Of a DNA stretch of 64,000 nucleotides, positions 12,168 through 24,729 are shown in pieces. The number at the start of each line of letters is the position of its first letter. The stretch's first letter is position 1. The notes beneath the pieces were generated by a model. It saw only the letters and a list, made by a program, of their open reading frames with translations. It did no database searches and was not told the DNA's origin. The stretch comes from Laguncularia racemosa (Eukaryota > Streptophyta > Magnoliopsida > Myrtales > Combretaceae). Location: the NCBI GenBank assembly GCA_037954665.1, contig JBBMOL010000037.1, positions 4,016,501-4,080,500 of the forward strand, read 5' to 3'. A program made the position numbers and the translations under genes.

Positions 12168-12177
12168 CTATAAAAAA
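12168..12177 (+). promoter_or_regulatory. TATA box of the U-box gene
   Basis: CTATAAAAAA lies 77-86 bp before the ATG at 12254, leaving room for a leader of roughly 50 nt. It is the best TATA match in the proximal region; the first upstream repeat also carries a weaker TATATAAACA near 11807. Confidence 0.55.
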
Positions 12178-12253
12178 CCCAGCTTTCTAGCTTTCCTTGT
12201 ATTGGGTAATTTATTTGCTTTCATTTTCTTGATTCCTTGTTTTTGAAGTAATT

Positions 12254-13561
12254 ATGGGATTTGGTTGGAGGAGGAAGAGAATCACTCTCCACCCTAGTAA
12301 AAGACACCAGCCCGAAAATCATGAAACGGAGCTTGTGATACCAAAACATTTTCTATGTCCAGTGTCTCTAGAACTCATGAAAGATCCCGTGACATTGTCT
12401 TCAGGAATTACGTATGATAGAGAAAGCATTGAGAAATGGCTTGAAGGAGGGAACTTCACTTGTCCTGTTACCAATCAGACCCTCAAGAGCTTTGATATGA
12501 TTCCTAATCACACCCTCAGGAAAATGATCCAAGACTGGTGCGTCGAGAACCGGCATTATGGTGTCGAACGCATTCAAACTCCTAGAGTTCCAATTGCTCC
12601 TTTGGAAGTGTCTGAAATCCTTGAAGGGGTCAGGGAAGCAGCTCAGCGCAATGATCATCGCAGTTTATCGGAATTGGTTAAGAAGATTCAGAATTATGGA
12701 ATGGAAAGTGAAAGGAATAGGAAATGCATTGTTGAATGTGAAGCAGGAAACGTACTAGCAGAGGCATTCGAGACACTTGCAAATACATCTTCAATGAGTT
12801 TGTCGAAAGAGATTTTATCTACATTAAGCTGGATGTTTCCACTTAATCCTGAAGCTCTTGATCATTTGGCTTCACGAGCTTCCTTGAATAGTATTCTCTG
12901 GACCTTCAAGAACGATGACCTTTCGGGAAGGCAACACGCGATTTTCATCCTAAAGGAGGTATCTTCCAACCAGAAATGTACAGAGAAACTAAGGGATATC
13001 AAAGAACTCCATCAAGTATTAGTCAAGTCTATACAACAACCTGTGAACCCGGTCATTGCAAAAGCGTCTCTTGCAATAATATTCAACTTCATTTCATCCT
13101 TAAACCAGGGTGATGAAGTAAGGACATCGTTTGTGGAAATGGGATTAGTTCCAATTCTGATAGAATTTTTGGTCGATTCCGAAAGAAGCACATGTGAGAA
13201 GGCATTGGGTATTCTTCATGGACTATGTGAGACTGAACAAGGAAGAGAACAGACTTGGGAGAATTCTCTAGCTGTGCCAGTTCTAGTGAAGAAATTACTG
13301 AGGGTATCAGAATTGGCAACAGGTTATTCAGTATCAAGCCTGTGGAGGTTGTGCAAGTACGAAAGTGTTGATCAAGGAAGAGTTGTGGTGGAGGCACTTC
13401 AAGTTGGTGCATTTCAGAAACTGCTGTTGCTGCTACAAGTCGGTTGTAGCGACGAAACCAAGGAGAGAGCAAGCGAGTTGCTGAAATTGTTGAATCCTTA
13501 CAGAGCTGGATTGGAATGCATTGAATCTGTGGATTTCAAGAATATCAAAAGGTCTTTTTGA
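12254..13561 (+). CDS. PUB21: U-box domain E3 ubiquitin ligase with ARM repeats, PUB20/21-like
   Basis: Intact intronless gene of 435 codons, the length usual for the PUB20/21 branch of plant U-box proteins. The U-box covers about residues 29-103: it starts IPKHFLCPVSLELMKDPVT, continues SSGITYDRESIEKWL and TCPVTNQTL, and ends IPNHTLRKMIQDWC. This surface recruits the E2 enzyme. Residues about 115-425 are helical, Leu-rich armadillo-type repeats that bind substrates; clear repeat segments include FVEMGLVPILIEFLVDSE and ALGILHGLCETEQGR. There is a basic N-terminus (WRRKR, KRH) and no membrane segment, so it is probably cytosolic and/or nuclear. The ATG at 12254 follows a TATA box by about 80 bp. 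Relatives PUB20-24 are often stress- or elicitor-induced; this is family knowledge, not seen here. The symbol is by family resemblance, and PUB20 is equally possible. Confidence 0.93.
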   Translation: MGFGWRRKRITLHPSKRHQPENHETELVIPKHFLCPVSLELMKDPVTLSSGITYDRESIEKWLEGGNFTCPVTNQTLKSFDMIPNHTLRKMIQDWCVENRHYGVERIQTPRVPIAPLEVSEILEGVREAAQRNDHRSLSELVKKIQNYGMESERNRKCIVECEAGNVLAEAFETLANTSSMSLSKEILSTLSWMFPLNPEALDHLASRASLNSILWTFKNDDLSGRQHAIFILKEVSSNQKCTEKLRDIKELHQVLVKSIQQPVNPVIAKASLAIIFNFISSLNQGDEVRTSFVEMGLVPILIEFLVDSERSTCEKALGILHGLCETEQGREQTWENSLAVPVLVKKLLRVSELATGYSVSSLWRLCKYESVDQGRVVVEALQVGAFQKLLLLLQVGCSDETKERASELLKLLNPYRAGLECIESVDFKNIKRSF

Positions 13562-15585
13562 AGGGAATTTTTTTATTTTTTTGTCACATAGTTTCCTAGA
13601 AAGTAGAAATCATTCTTTTATTCCCCTTGCAAGTTTGCATGCCATTAATGCTTACTGTTTGACAGCTGATGGCATGGAATTTATGTAAGGGTGATATATT
13701 GTAATAAGGATACAACATTTCCTCACAAAGGAGGAAGCTAGATTTATGTATGAGTTGGATGATTTGCTTAACTAAATACTAGTTTTGTTTACTCCTATTC
13801 TCATTATTAGAATTCCAAATTCCTAAGTCCTATATGTGGTGTTTACTTTTTTGTCTGAACCTTCAAATTCATAATCTGTTTTGCAGAACAGCAATCGCAA
13901 TCATCTTTTAGATTGACTTAGAGTTGCTCACACATTATGATAGAGAGCCCTTAAATTCCAATATCTAGACTCCTGGCATTGACGGATAACTTTAGGATAC
14001 AATATTATATTGCCTTTCATTTTGGCCAGTGGATAATTTTTTATTGTATACCAGTGAATTTTTTTACAGCATCCTTACAGGTGTATGCGCGCTTGTTAAC
14101 AACGTCCACAATAAATTTGAAAAGGTGATGGAGCTATCTATTTCTAAGTGATTTTTAACGCATAAGAAATCGAGAAGGATACACTGGAAAATGGAACCTG
14201 TATGTGTTATATTGTCCCATGTTTAAACCAACAAAAGCTACTCTCTTGATTTTCGACACATGAATCGTGAAATCCCGAGAAAATGTCACAGGCGACCTGT
14301 GAACATTTACGTATCAGTTGGACTGGTTTTAGTTAGATCAAACCTGGTTTCGTTTCCTCTCCAGTTTTGACTGCCTTAAATTGGAAAAGGGATCGGGAGG
14401 GATGGGATTGTCACTGAACGCGTTCATCGCAATGATGGCATGGGAAGGCGCTACGTTGATAGTAAAGGCATGAAAGGTGCAGTTGAAGACTTGGAGGGTT
14501 GGAATAAATTCGTGAATGGAAGAACAGCTGGACTCAAGAGGAGGCCTGGTTTTCTTTTGAGTGCATTTTACTCTTTCCCTTTTGGAAAAGTTAATACATA
14601 TGGCTTATGGAGAGAAGCAAGGATTTTAATAGATGTGAAATGTGACTCTGTCACATGTGGAATGCTTCCAAAACCGTCATATATAGTATTTAGACTCTTG
14701 AATTATTTATCAAAAGATTAAGTAAACCTTTTTGTTTAAAATAGAAAAAATAAAACATTTTAGAATAAATAAAATGATTGTATTTCTGGATTTGTTATAA
14801 ATAAGAAAGATTTACCCTCATGTATAAAAGGTTTTTGTCAATAGATAATCAAAATTTATTTGATCTAATGATTATAATCTATTCCTATTAGCCTAACCAA
14901 CTAACCCCACCTACTAAGTATTCGAGCTCTTTCAAAAGGCTCTTAGTAATTGATTGGGTTTTAGTCGTGGGCTTTACATTGAATGGACCATTACACTTAT
15001 GTTACAAAAAGAGAAGATAGACCCTAGTCATGGGCTTGGGGGATTGGCTCGTGACAACTACAGCATGAGTGTTATGTTTTATGTCTTAGAGGAGTGATAT
15101 GGAGATAACGACTAAAAGTTGAGAGAGCGCTTCAAAAAGGAATGGACAATGTTAACAATTGAAATGTACCTATGACATTTGTAAGTGCTCCAAAGCATTG
15201 CTTGGTTATCGGATCTTATTTTCTTGATGTTTGAAGTGAATTGTGCCAAATGAAAAAAAGCTTCCAAGTATTTATGAAATTTGACTCTACATGCTCCCTA
15301 TAGATTACCTTAGTAATTGACGGATGAGATAAAACAACTTTTTCATGGGTTTTCAAGTGTTAAGAGTTTAATAGTCTAGCTTTATTGAATGTATAAATCT
15401 ACTAAGGAAAATTAAGAGTGGCATAATTGGTTTAACGGTCCCTATTCTATGTTTATTAAGTCAAATTTCCTAAAATTATCCCTATATTTATCTTATATTT
15501 ACCATTTTGGTGCAACAAATAATGTTGAGTCAAACATTTTTACCTATTCAAAAAGAATTTTTCCAAGTACATTTTGAGTCTAAAG
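13562..15585. other. 3' flank of the U-box gene and intergenic sequence
   Basis: The first 150-200 bp probably form the 3' UTR of the U-box gene, although no exact AATAAA is close by. A 93-codon open stretch at 14440-14721 has no recognisable domain and is not called. The rest is AT-rich without structure that I can name. Confidence 0.4.
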
Positions 15586-15587
15586 CC

Positions 15588-16025
15588 ATGTTCGGCATGG
15601 TAGAAACCTATGGAAACCAAAGGAAAATAGTGGAAATGGAGGAAAAGCATGTGTTTGGATACTTTAGTGAGGGGTGGAAATGGGATGAAATCAATTGAAA
15701 TTGAATAAATCATTTCCACTTTAAATGTATTTCCCTTTCTCTCCAAATTTGGAGAGTAATGAAGGGAAAATGATGAAAGTTTTTTGAAGTTACAAAAATA
15801 CCCTTAAAAGTGTCTCAATAGATTAAATCATCGAGCGCAATTTAGTTAAGTTATTATATTATTTCTATTCTTTTCATTTACTTTTTATCAACCAAAGATG
15901 AAAAAATGATATATTTCAATCCATTTCCACTCTTTATATCCAAACAAGTATAAAATCTATCTATCTTTTTTTTTTTCCACAACTTTCCTTCCCTATCTAC
16001 TTAGGTTGAAAGTTCCCAAACATAA
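15588..16025. mobile_element. Fold-back (MITE-like) element
   Basis: Long imperfect inverted repeats are visible. TGTTTGGATACTTTAGTGAG followed by GGTGGAAATGGGATGAAAT (about 15652) pairs with the reverse of ATTTCAATCCATTTCCACTC and TTTATATCCAAACA (about 15913). The outer ends, ATGTTCGGCATGG and the reverse ATGTTTGGGAACT, also pair. The interior is non-coding. Length is about 440 bp. Target-site duplication was not resolved, so the class (hAT- or Mutator-like) is open. Confidence 0.5.
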
Positions 16026-16029
16026 TGTA

Positions 16030-19000
16030 AATCCAGTTAGAATCAAATCTTGGTTTTATCACACCATCAATATAATCAATACTTCCACCATTGTGAGGGA
16101 TTTTATAAAATAAACATGTTGAATGAACCCAATATTTCTCTCTGGATATCTTTTTTAGGAGATGTTGGTAGGGTTTTGGATTATACTTACAGGTTTACTT
16201 GAGATATTGAGCCTAAAAACATTAGGTCTAATACATAAATAGGCTCTCAAAACTTTTTAAAATAATTAATGATATCCATAGATTTTTAAAATCGTTGAGT
16301 ATAAACTCTTAACTCATATCGCAAAACTTATAAAAAAATTAAATTTGAAGACACTCAAATATTAATGTTGCATTTGTTAATTACGCGAAATCTTATGTCA
16401 ACAATCGAGCATTGGACTACTTGTAAAACTTTAAAGTTAATATGAAGATGCCAATTTTTGAATCTTATGAGGGTATCTGATTCCTCTAAAGCCAAGAAAT
16501 TCTATTAGTGTATTTGGTAATAACAAGAATGGATAGGATTTTACGATAGCATTTACAGTCGTTTATTTCATTGAGTGAAATAAAAAGAGAATTAAATTGT
16601 AAATCAATAAACTATTACTTTATTTAGTTAACATAGAAAATAAAAAATAAATTATCTATTATGCTCATAAAATTCTTATTATTTTTTACTTTTTATAACC
16701 AATATAAATTCGACACAAGTTATGATGATAACACATTTATGGTAAAGATGACAAATGAGCCATTGAATAAACAATTCGTAATCCATGGGTTGAGTATACG
16801 AATCATTACTTAATGTTTTGGGTAATTGTAATTTATTAGGAATTTACTATTTTGTAAAGTAAATACCTTAATAACGATTTTATATAAAATAAGTGGGGAA
16901 TGAAATGACCATTCTCTCAAGTAAATATACAATTAATATGTTATGATACATAGGTATGATTGGATTAAAGGGTAATCACCTGAAAGTTGTCTTGATTGAA
17001 TACTTAAATAAATAAAATAAGGCAAATACATAGTACGGAGACTATCATTAATAAGCTATCGATCTATCTCAATTTCAACTAACTTATTGTTTATTTGATT
17101 GAAAATGAAAGAGTTGAACGGGCCAACACGAGAATGGAGTTCAAGACACGGAAAAGGAAGTAGAATTAATTGCAAAACATAACTTGAACAACCTAAAGTT
17201 GTACAATAAACTCGAAACCCATCTTTCTTTTGACCAGCCATTCATTACATTCAACTTGACTGAGTCAATAACGACTCATTCAGCCTTCTTCGCACACGAA
17301 ATAAAAAAGCCAAGTCGTAAAACACCTTTGGTTATATTAGATTTCCAGGTTCATTAGAATGTTTACTTTCGCTTACAATTAGAGATTATACAATCTTTCA
17401 AGTGGTGTATACTTTTATATTATTTTATTAAAGATGATATTAAAGTCCTGGGTAGAATTACTTTAACTATGTTTTTCTATGCATCATTCAATTGTACGTA
17501 TAAGTAAACATATTTCATTCGTGTTACGTATGAAATTAAATAAAAGATATGGATTTTCTAGATATATATATATATATGTTCGTCATCGTGATTTACATCA
17601 TTTAAACGGTGCATAATTCAAACCTGTGCATGTGCTTCTCCATTGCTACTGTCACGGATATTTTCAAGGACTTGGTCTTACAAGATGTAGAATCTACATC
17701 TTCAAGAATATTTTGGCTTAAACCAACGTGTAATAGGCTACATGTTTTCCACTCTTTCTAATTTTTATTTTTAATGTCATTTTGGTCTTCAAGAACTTGA
17801 CTGTTCCGACTTATAATATATATATATATTTTAAGAAGAAGAAGAAGAGGATATGAATTGGGCTTTCAAGTAATCTGATTGAGTGATTTCATTGTTCAAT
17901 AATACATGGGATTTGAATTGAAGCTCCACCGTATTACGCGGAGAGGATGCAGTTTTCAACCAAACTTTCACTTCAATTTGGAGCATAAATTATGCAATTA
18001 AGATTTAATAAAGGGAAAATTTTTGTCATTCAAAGTTTGAAATCTTGGTTTAATTAAAGGTTAGACTACCTAATTATAAATTTTTTATTTATTTTCTACA
18101 GCTTTTGCAATTTTCCTTTGTGATATTTACAAATACATGACTAACGTAAATTTATAATTAATAAGGTGGTATTATCTTATTCAAGTGGAATAGTAAGCAT
18201 TTTCTTATCCTTCAATTAAAAAAAAAGAGAGAGGCAAATATATAGGAATATTACTCTTTCTGTAATGAAATGTAATATAAAAAATAAATAAGGTCATATC
18301 ATTATCCATGCATAAAATAATAAGAAAGAAAAACAATAAAGCCATAAAAACTAAAATCATTGTTATTATGTAACATTAATATTTTACACACATTATAAAA
18401 TTTTAAAAGTACCAATATAACCGGTACTCCCTTTATACGACACTACTTATATTCTTAAATGACATTGATGTTCAAATGGGTGACTGGCATAAAGTGGAAT
18501 ATAAAGATCAAGAATTAGAGATAAGTGAATATCATGATTACTTTAATATAGTGTGATTTCAATAATGGTATTGTAAAATATTCAAAATTTGAAGGAGTGC
18601 AATGAAAATATTCAGAATTAAATATGTGTTGTAATCAATATTACCGTATTTTTTTATGATGATACCTATACTAGTTAAATGTAAATAATCCACGATTCCA
18701 TCTTCCACCAATTTTTGCATATCTAATCCACTTTTCTTCGGTCACTTCCTTAAATTTTGGCATAAATCAAGTCCTTTTTCTTTTTTTCTTTTTTGAATGA
18801 TATAGATATTCAAACCAGTGACTAAAGTGAAGCAAAATAGGAAGAAAATAGTTGAATAGCTCTGGTTTCAACAAAAATGCAAAATAAGAAGAAAATAATT
18901 CACCTCTTTTAGAAAGAGTTGTTTGAATAAAAATGTGGTAATAATATCCTATTGATAATAAATGAATTCGACAGACTCATGAGCTATTCAATTCTTCAAA

Positions 19001-21330
19001 GTTCAATGTTTTTTAGGGACCATTATTAATACCCATGTGAAGGTTGCATTTTGCTGCCGTTATATGTCGCAAGTTTTTTTTTTTTTCTTTTAATAAAAAA
19101 TACGTAAATTCAACTATAAATCCATTAAATCTACAGGTTTCAAAGTACAAACCTTACCAGCCAATAGACCCATCAAGTCCATATACGAGTCTAGGACTCA
19201 ATGGTATAGGTTGGCATTGGAGCATGGGGTAGACTTACTACATGCCCATATCTGCCTTACAAAGATTATCAGTTAAAACCCTTTAGCAATGATTTGTGAT
19301 CTTTATAAGCATTTTGGGAAGTTAAATGCACCTTAATTACTATTAAAATTCTAAGTAGGTTTATTCGTACCATAGCCCATATTTCAAGGGTGAAACTGCA
19401 ATCATATTTAACTTGAATTAGCATAAAAAAAAAATTGAAATTGACTATTGTTATGAAAAATGAAAATTTTTTACACTCGCTTGTTTGAATACATGCTGTC
19501 AATTTCTAACGTCCACACATGGGCTGTCCTCAATGTCATCAGGGAGTCAAGGACGGGCGTCTAGAAATAGAAAATATCCTGTAGGTATATTATGTGCTGC
19601 AGTCTGTTTATAGAGTATGCACACTATTACAGCCTACAAAACTTATAAATTTACAGCAAAATTTCCATATAATCAAAATAAATGTTTAGCTAGAAAATGA
19701 TAAATGGAAATATAATTTGTAATCACAGAAAATTCTAATATAAGATTATTATTAATTTTTTTTTTGTTTCAAGTCAAATTTAGTTTGCATTTGAAATTTG
19801 TTAATGAAAAATATATGTGGAGGAGAAAGAGGTTTTCAAAACCAAGAAATTAAAAATAAAAGATAATTATAAAAAATTTTCTTAAAATTAGAGAAAAAGT
19901 GTTTTCACATAGTAAAGAATTCAATGACGTTTTGTAAGGGTGAGCAGGTAACTCTACTATACACTGTAACTATCCGTACTTTATTCATTTGGATAGGTTT
20001 TAGATAAGTATTAAGGATTATAGGTTAAGTTTTAGGGACAGATTTTCCAAAACTTATTCCTATACAGTAGGATACGAGTATGGGGTCTTTCTATCCTATA
20101 CTCACTATGGAATCTATATTTTAAGATATATAGAGTATAAGTTCCAAGATACCATATACTTACCCTATAAGATGTTATTGAATGATATCAATAAATGAAT
20201 ACGAAATGACAATATTATAATTTTTTTTCTTGCAATAAATGTTTTAGTATAAAAGAAGTGAAATTCATAAATTAATAACCTTAAATGGTTGAACCTAATA
20301 TTGTCCATCTTTTTTTTCCTTATTCTCTTCCATTTTCCTCTCTAACTTTAAGTTATCTATTATTTTGCCTTATTTTATTTTATTTTTCCATTTTCTAAAT
20401 AGTAAGATTGTAGAATTTAAAATAATTAAGGCTAAAAAATTACTTTTTTTTTTTAATTTTACATATTTTGTTATAAGTTATCAAGACTCGAATCTTAAGG
20501 TTGTAATTACCCTAAGTAAGACATGTTAAGACTTACTAACCAATTATTCAATCTAATTTCAATTTTAATTTGTGAAGTCTTTCATTAATTTTGAAGACGT
20601 TTGTTTGGTTGTAATGCTAGCTTTTATTTTATGAAATTAGCCATAAAGTTTATGTTAGATTTATTTTAAAAAACATTTAGTTGATTTGCCGTATGAAGGC
20701 CCATTTAATGATAAAACCATCAAAATGTCTAAAAGGATAACTAGGGCTCAAAAGGCCTAAACCAAAAGTTCAATTCTAGCTCAATGTTTGATGAGGTGGA
20801 GGTATTAACAAATAGGTATATGGTGAAATGGGACAAAATTGGATTGGTCGCGATTTCTTGATTTTTGGACTTTATTTCGAAGGAAATAAGCTAACTCAAA
20901 GAACTAAGCACCTTTAGTGCTGAGTTATGTCATTTTTAGGGCAAATTTTTTCGTTTAATCCCTTAAACAATCGAATTTGTTATTTTTGATAACTTTTATA
21001 TTTTCTATAACTTTTTATAAACACTTTTGTTTTGAGTGCCGTTGGTGGCATTGTATTTGTCTTCTAACTTTCTATGTGTTTTAAGTTTTAGGTATTTCTA
21101 TTTTTGGCAAATTTTAAGCATTTCCATTTTTAGAAAATTCTCATATTCTATTTTTGGCAACTTTGTGCTTACTATTATTTGTACACCCTAGCGCATTGAA
21201 CAAGGAATTATTGAATATTAACAAAATTTGAGCCGTCTCTGCTTTATTTTTTTTCCCGAATTCTCGAATTCATAAAATTATTGAATTTGGATGTCAAATA
21301 TCTAGAAATTCACAAAATCAATTGATATTT
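16030..21330. other. Long gene-poor AT-rich stretch
   Basis: No open reading frame with a recognisable domain on either strand. It contains several A/T homopolymers, a (TA)n at about 17817-17830, a (GAA)n at about 17837-17848 and old repeat-like text (for example 19935-20170, rich in TATACT/CCTATA words). Possibly decayed transposons; nothing can be named. Confidence 0.45.
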
Positions 21331-21339
21331 GAAGATCGT

Positions 21340-24300
21340 ATACTAGGTATTCACATAATCAACGGTTTGTAATAAAAATCCCATTTAATCTCACGTGTTA
21401 CACTACGTCAACGTTCGAGTACATGTGAAACCACAAAATTTAGTCTGAGCACATGTGAAACCATAAAATTTAGTCTAAGTCTCATTATTTAAAATAAAAA
21501 GTCTAGATAAAAGGGAGTACAATAAACAAGGCTCTATTCCACGTCCTAAACAAAATTCCCCTCGAGGTCCTCAAAATTAGATTCAAAACCACAAGTATCA
21601 TAACTATAGTAAACATACAAATAATCACTTGAAAAAGGGGTGAGTTACAAGATCCAATACGAGAATGCATCAACCACCCATTATGTCACTCGCAAGCAAG
21701 CTTAAATTCTAATGTAGTAGACATGATTTATTTATTTATTTAATTTAAGTGTAACAAGCAGCACACTTCCGACATTTCGGAAGTTGAAGTAACTCATGAC
21801 TCTACAACACGATGAGGGATGAGGGGTCTGACTCACCATAGCGATATTGAGGATTGACATGAATGGCTAGATTTATGTCTAATGACAACTAAATATCTAA
21901 TAGTTTCATCCGGAATTCGTCTTGAGCATTTGCCACTAATGACTACAATCCGTCGTTAATGTATTATGAGTGAAGCCCACAACTTCATATAATACTTGCT
22001 AATGCATCATTCCATACCCATTGGCTATACCTTACAATTCCTTCCTATCAACTACCCACCGCATTACCTATCGTAGCCTAAGCACCTAATCTAAGGGCAT
22101 CGCTCGTTGACCCAAAACAACTACGTACAAGAAATTACACACATTTATTAGCCAAGTTAAATTATTAGTCAATTTTATTCATCTACAAGCACACATAACA
22201 TGCAATTTAGCAAATCGCGTACCTATAAATCCCAAGATCACAATTTGAGCCATGTGTCGTAAACTAAAACCAGTTCCATGATGATTATGCAATAAAAAAT
22301 TAATAGTTAATTACTTGTCCTTTTAGAAATTATATTTTAATTCTATCAAATAAACTTACTTGATCGTATTCAATTTTAATACTTTGTAAATTTTAGATAA
22401 TTATAATATTGATGTGTATTTAATTAAGCATACTTACTTATTTGATTATTATTTAGTTACCAATTAGATAAATTTATTTAATTAGTATTTAGTTCTAATT
22501 AGGTCCATTGAACTTAACTTAGTAAGCAACTAAGTATGTCTCTTTATGCCAATGAATCCATTTAGTGTTACTAAATGAACTTACTTTCTTAGCCTTATCT
22601 ATTAATCATACTAATTTTGTTAATCAATTAGTGATTTGCCTTATTAATTGAATTGGTTCAAAGGTAGTGAGCCAATTAAGGTAAGATTGAATTGATTATG
22701 ATTAATTTGGTTTCGACTCATCTTTAGGGGTTTGACCTCAATCAATTTTAGTTTAGTTTAGTCTAGTTTGATTATTATTTAAATAATTTTTTTTCTTCTA
22801 ATTTTTATGTTGTGAACCAGTTTAGATGAATCGGTTAGAGGAGGTTGGTTCAGTTCATGTGATTCAAATCTTAGACTGGTTGGCTCCTCACTTAGGGATG
22901 ATCAAAAGTTTAATTTGATTTTGGGGAAAATGTGTTTTGATTTTGTAGAAATTAGTTGTAGAAATCAATTTTGCAAGTTAATTTATATATAAAACATTCA
23001 TTAGTTGAAAACTCATAAACAAACACTTTTTCAATGATTTTTTATGAACATTTTGAATCAAATGGTGCTTTTATGAAGAATGATTTGAATATTTAAGAAA
23101 AACACATGAACATGTTCTTGACATTCAAACTTGACTCACTAAGTGACTTAGTGAGTCATATTACATTAACACCTATCATTAATTATACTACACTTATAAA
23201 AAATCAAAACATGCTAAAATAAGAGGAATCAACTGAATTTTCAGATTTAAAACATTTAATCATTTACATTTAAATTCCATGAGTAATCATTTAAATCATC
23301 TTTGACTTCCTAATTTGTTTTTTTTAGAGCCAACTCAACAAAATTAATCATAACTCTTTCATTTTAACTTTGATTTAAACCAAGCCAAAACCAATTGATT
23401 CCTAACTCACTTCCTTATCTGTTTCTATAAAAAATTTCAAATTTTAAATGAGTTAAGTGCCCTTTTTATATAGAAATATTCCAATTACGAATTTTTAATT
23501 TCAAACCATCATATCTCCCCTATTATAACTCTAAATGATTTCAAACCAAAACCATTTTATCCCCAAACTATTCCTATTGATAAATTAATATTATTACATC
23601 ACTTTACCTTCTGTTTAACACCTAGAAATTTCAGACACACCCAAAAAATGAATTAAATTTCAGCTCACCTATTTTACATATTTGTACACTAATTAACACC
23701 AATTCAATTCTAAGCCTCCTATGATTATTCCAAATCAATTTTATCCATTACTAATTTATCAAACATCCAATTAAATCAAATTATTTAAACCAACATCAAA
23801 CCCAACAGACATACAGTACATGTCACCAAATCAACACCAATACATACCCATTTTGCATTTCTTCATCAAATTAAACCCACATACATATTTTAAATACCCA
23901 TTTGCATGAATCAATACGTCCAAATACCCAAAACACTTCAAAATACATTTCAATTCATATCATAGCTCTGTGTCACACATACATAAATACCCATTAACTA
24001 TGTTTCTTCTAATTTCTATCAAATTAACACACTACAACACCATACATCTCCAAATCTCATCTTCAAACTTAAAATTTGCAGAAATTAGAGACTTACCTTA
24101 ATTGACTACTCTTCTAAAAACTCTTGAGAATCCCAAAAACCTAAAAGCTTATAAGAATCTACTCCAAATGTCTCCAAACTTGCAATTAACATCAAATTAC
24201 ACCAAGTTACTGCTATAGATCTATAGATCAATAGATTTTGCTTAATGTATGTTGAAATCAAGCTCGAAAACCAAATTTGTTCTTACCTCAACTTAGAGCT

Positions 24301-24720
24301 CCATGTGTACTTGTATGGAAGTACCAATTTCCATTTAATCTTCTTCCACTTCTTTAATTTTCTTTAATTGTTGATCTTAGAATTAGAGCCTGAATTAATT
24401 TAACCTAAATTAACACTTACGTGAAGCTCAAAATGGCATTTACCCACCAATTGAATGTAGAAGCTTGTGGATCTTCTTCCAACTCTCTTGAATCCTCTTA
24501 ATAATGATTAATTTGAGCTTGATTTTCTTAGGTTCTCTTCTCTTCAATTCCTACATTAGCTATGAGAGTAAGAGATATATTAAGAGTCCATTTTTGCTCA
24601 AATGTTCTAGAATCCCTCTCTTCAAAAGAGAGTGCTTATATACTCCATTACCATTTAATTTATATTAAATACCCTTACCTATTCTAGTTCACATGTTAGG
24701 GTAATAAGGTAATTTATAAT
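21340..24720 (-). mobile_element. Probable LTR-retrotransposon LTR or relic, minus orientation
   Basis: The minus strand has a promoter-like arrangement seen in long plant LTRs: a TATA motif (GGAGTATATAAGCACT, about 24635-24650), about 560 bp of leader without long open frames, and a strong splice donor (TCAATTAAGGTAAGTC near 24100). A long non-coding segment follows, with a moderately GC-rich patch (about 21760-22130) typical of Ty3/gypsy LTR ends. No gag or pol is found, so a solo LTR or deletion relic is likely. The ends are approximate and the assignment is inference. Confidence 0.35.
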
Positions 24721-24729
24721 ATCCTTATA

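Noticed and set aside
14440..14721. 93-codon open reading frame after the U-box gene
   Set aside because: No recognisable domain, no conserved start context or splice partner; length is within chance for this composition.
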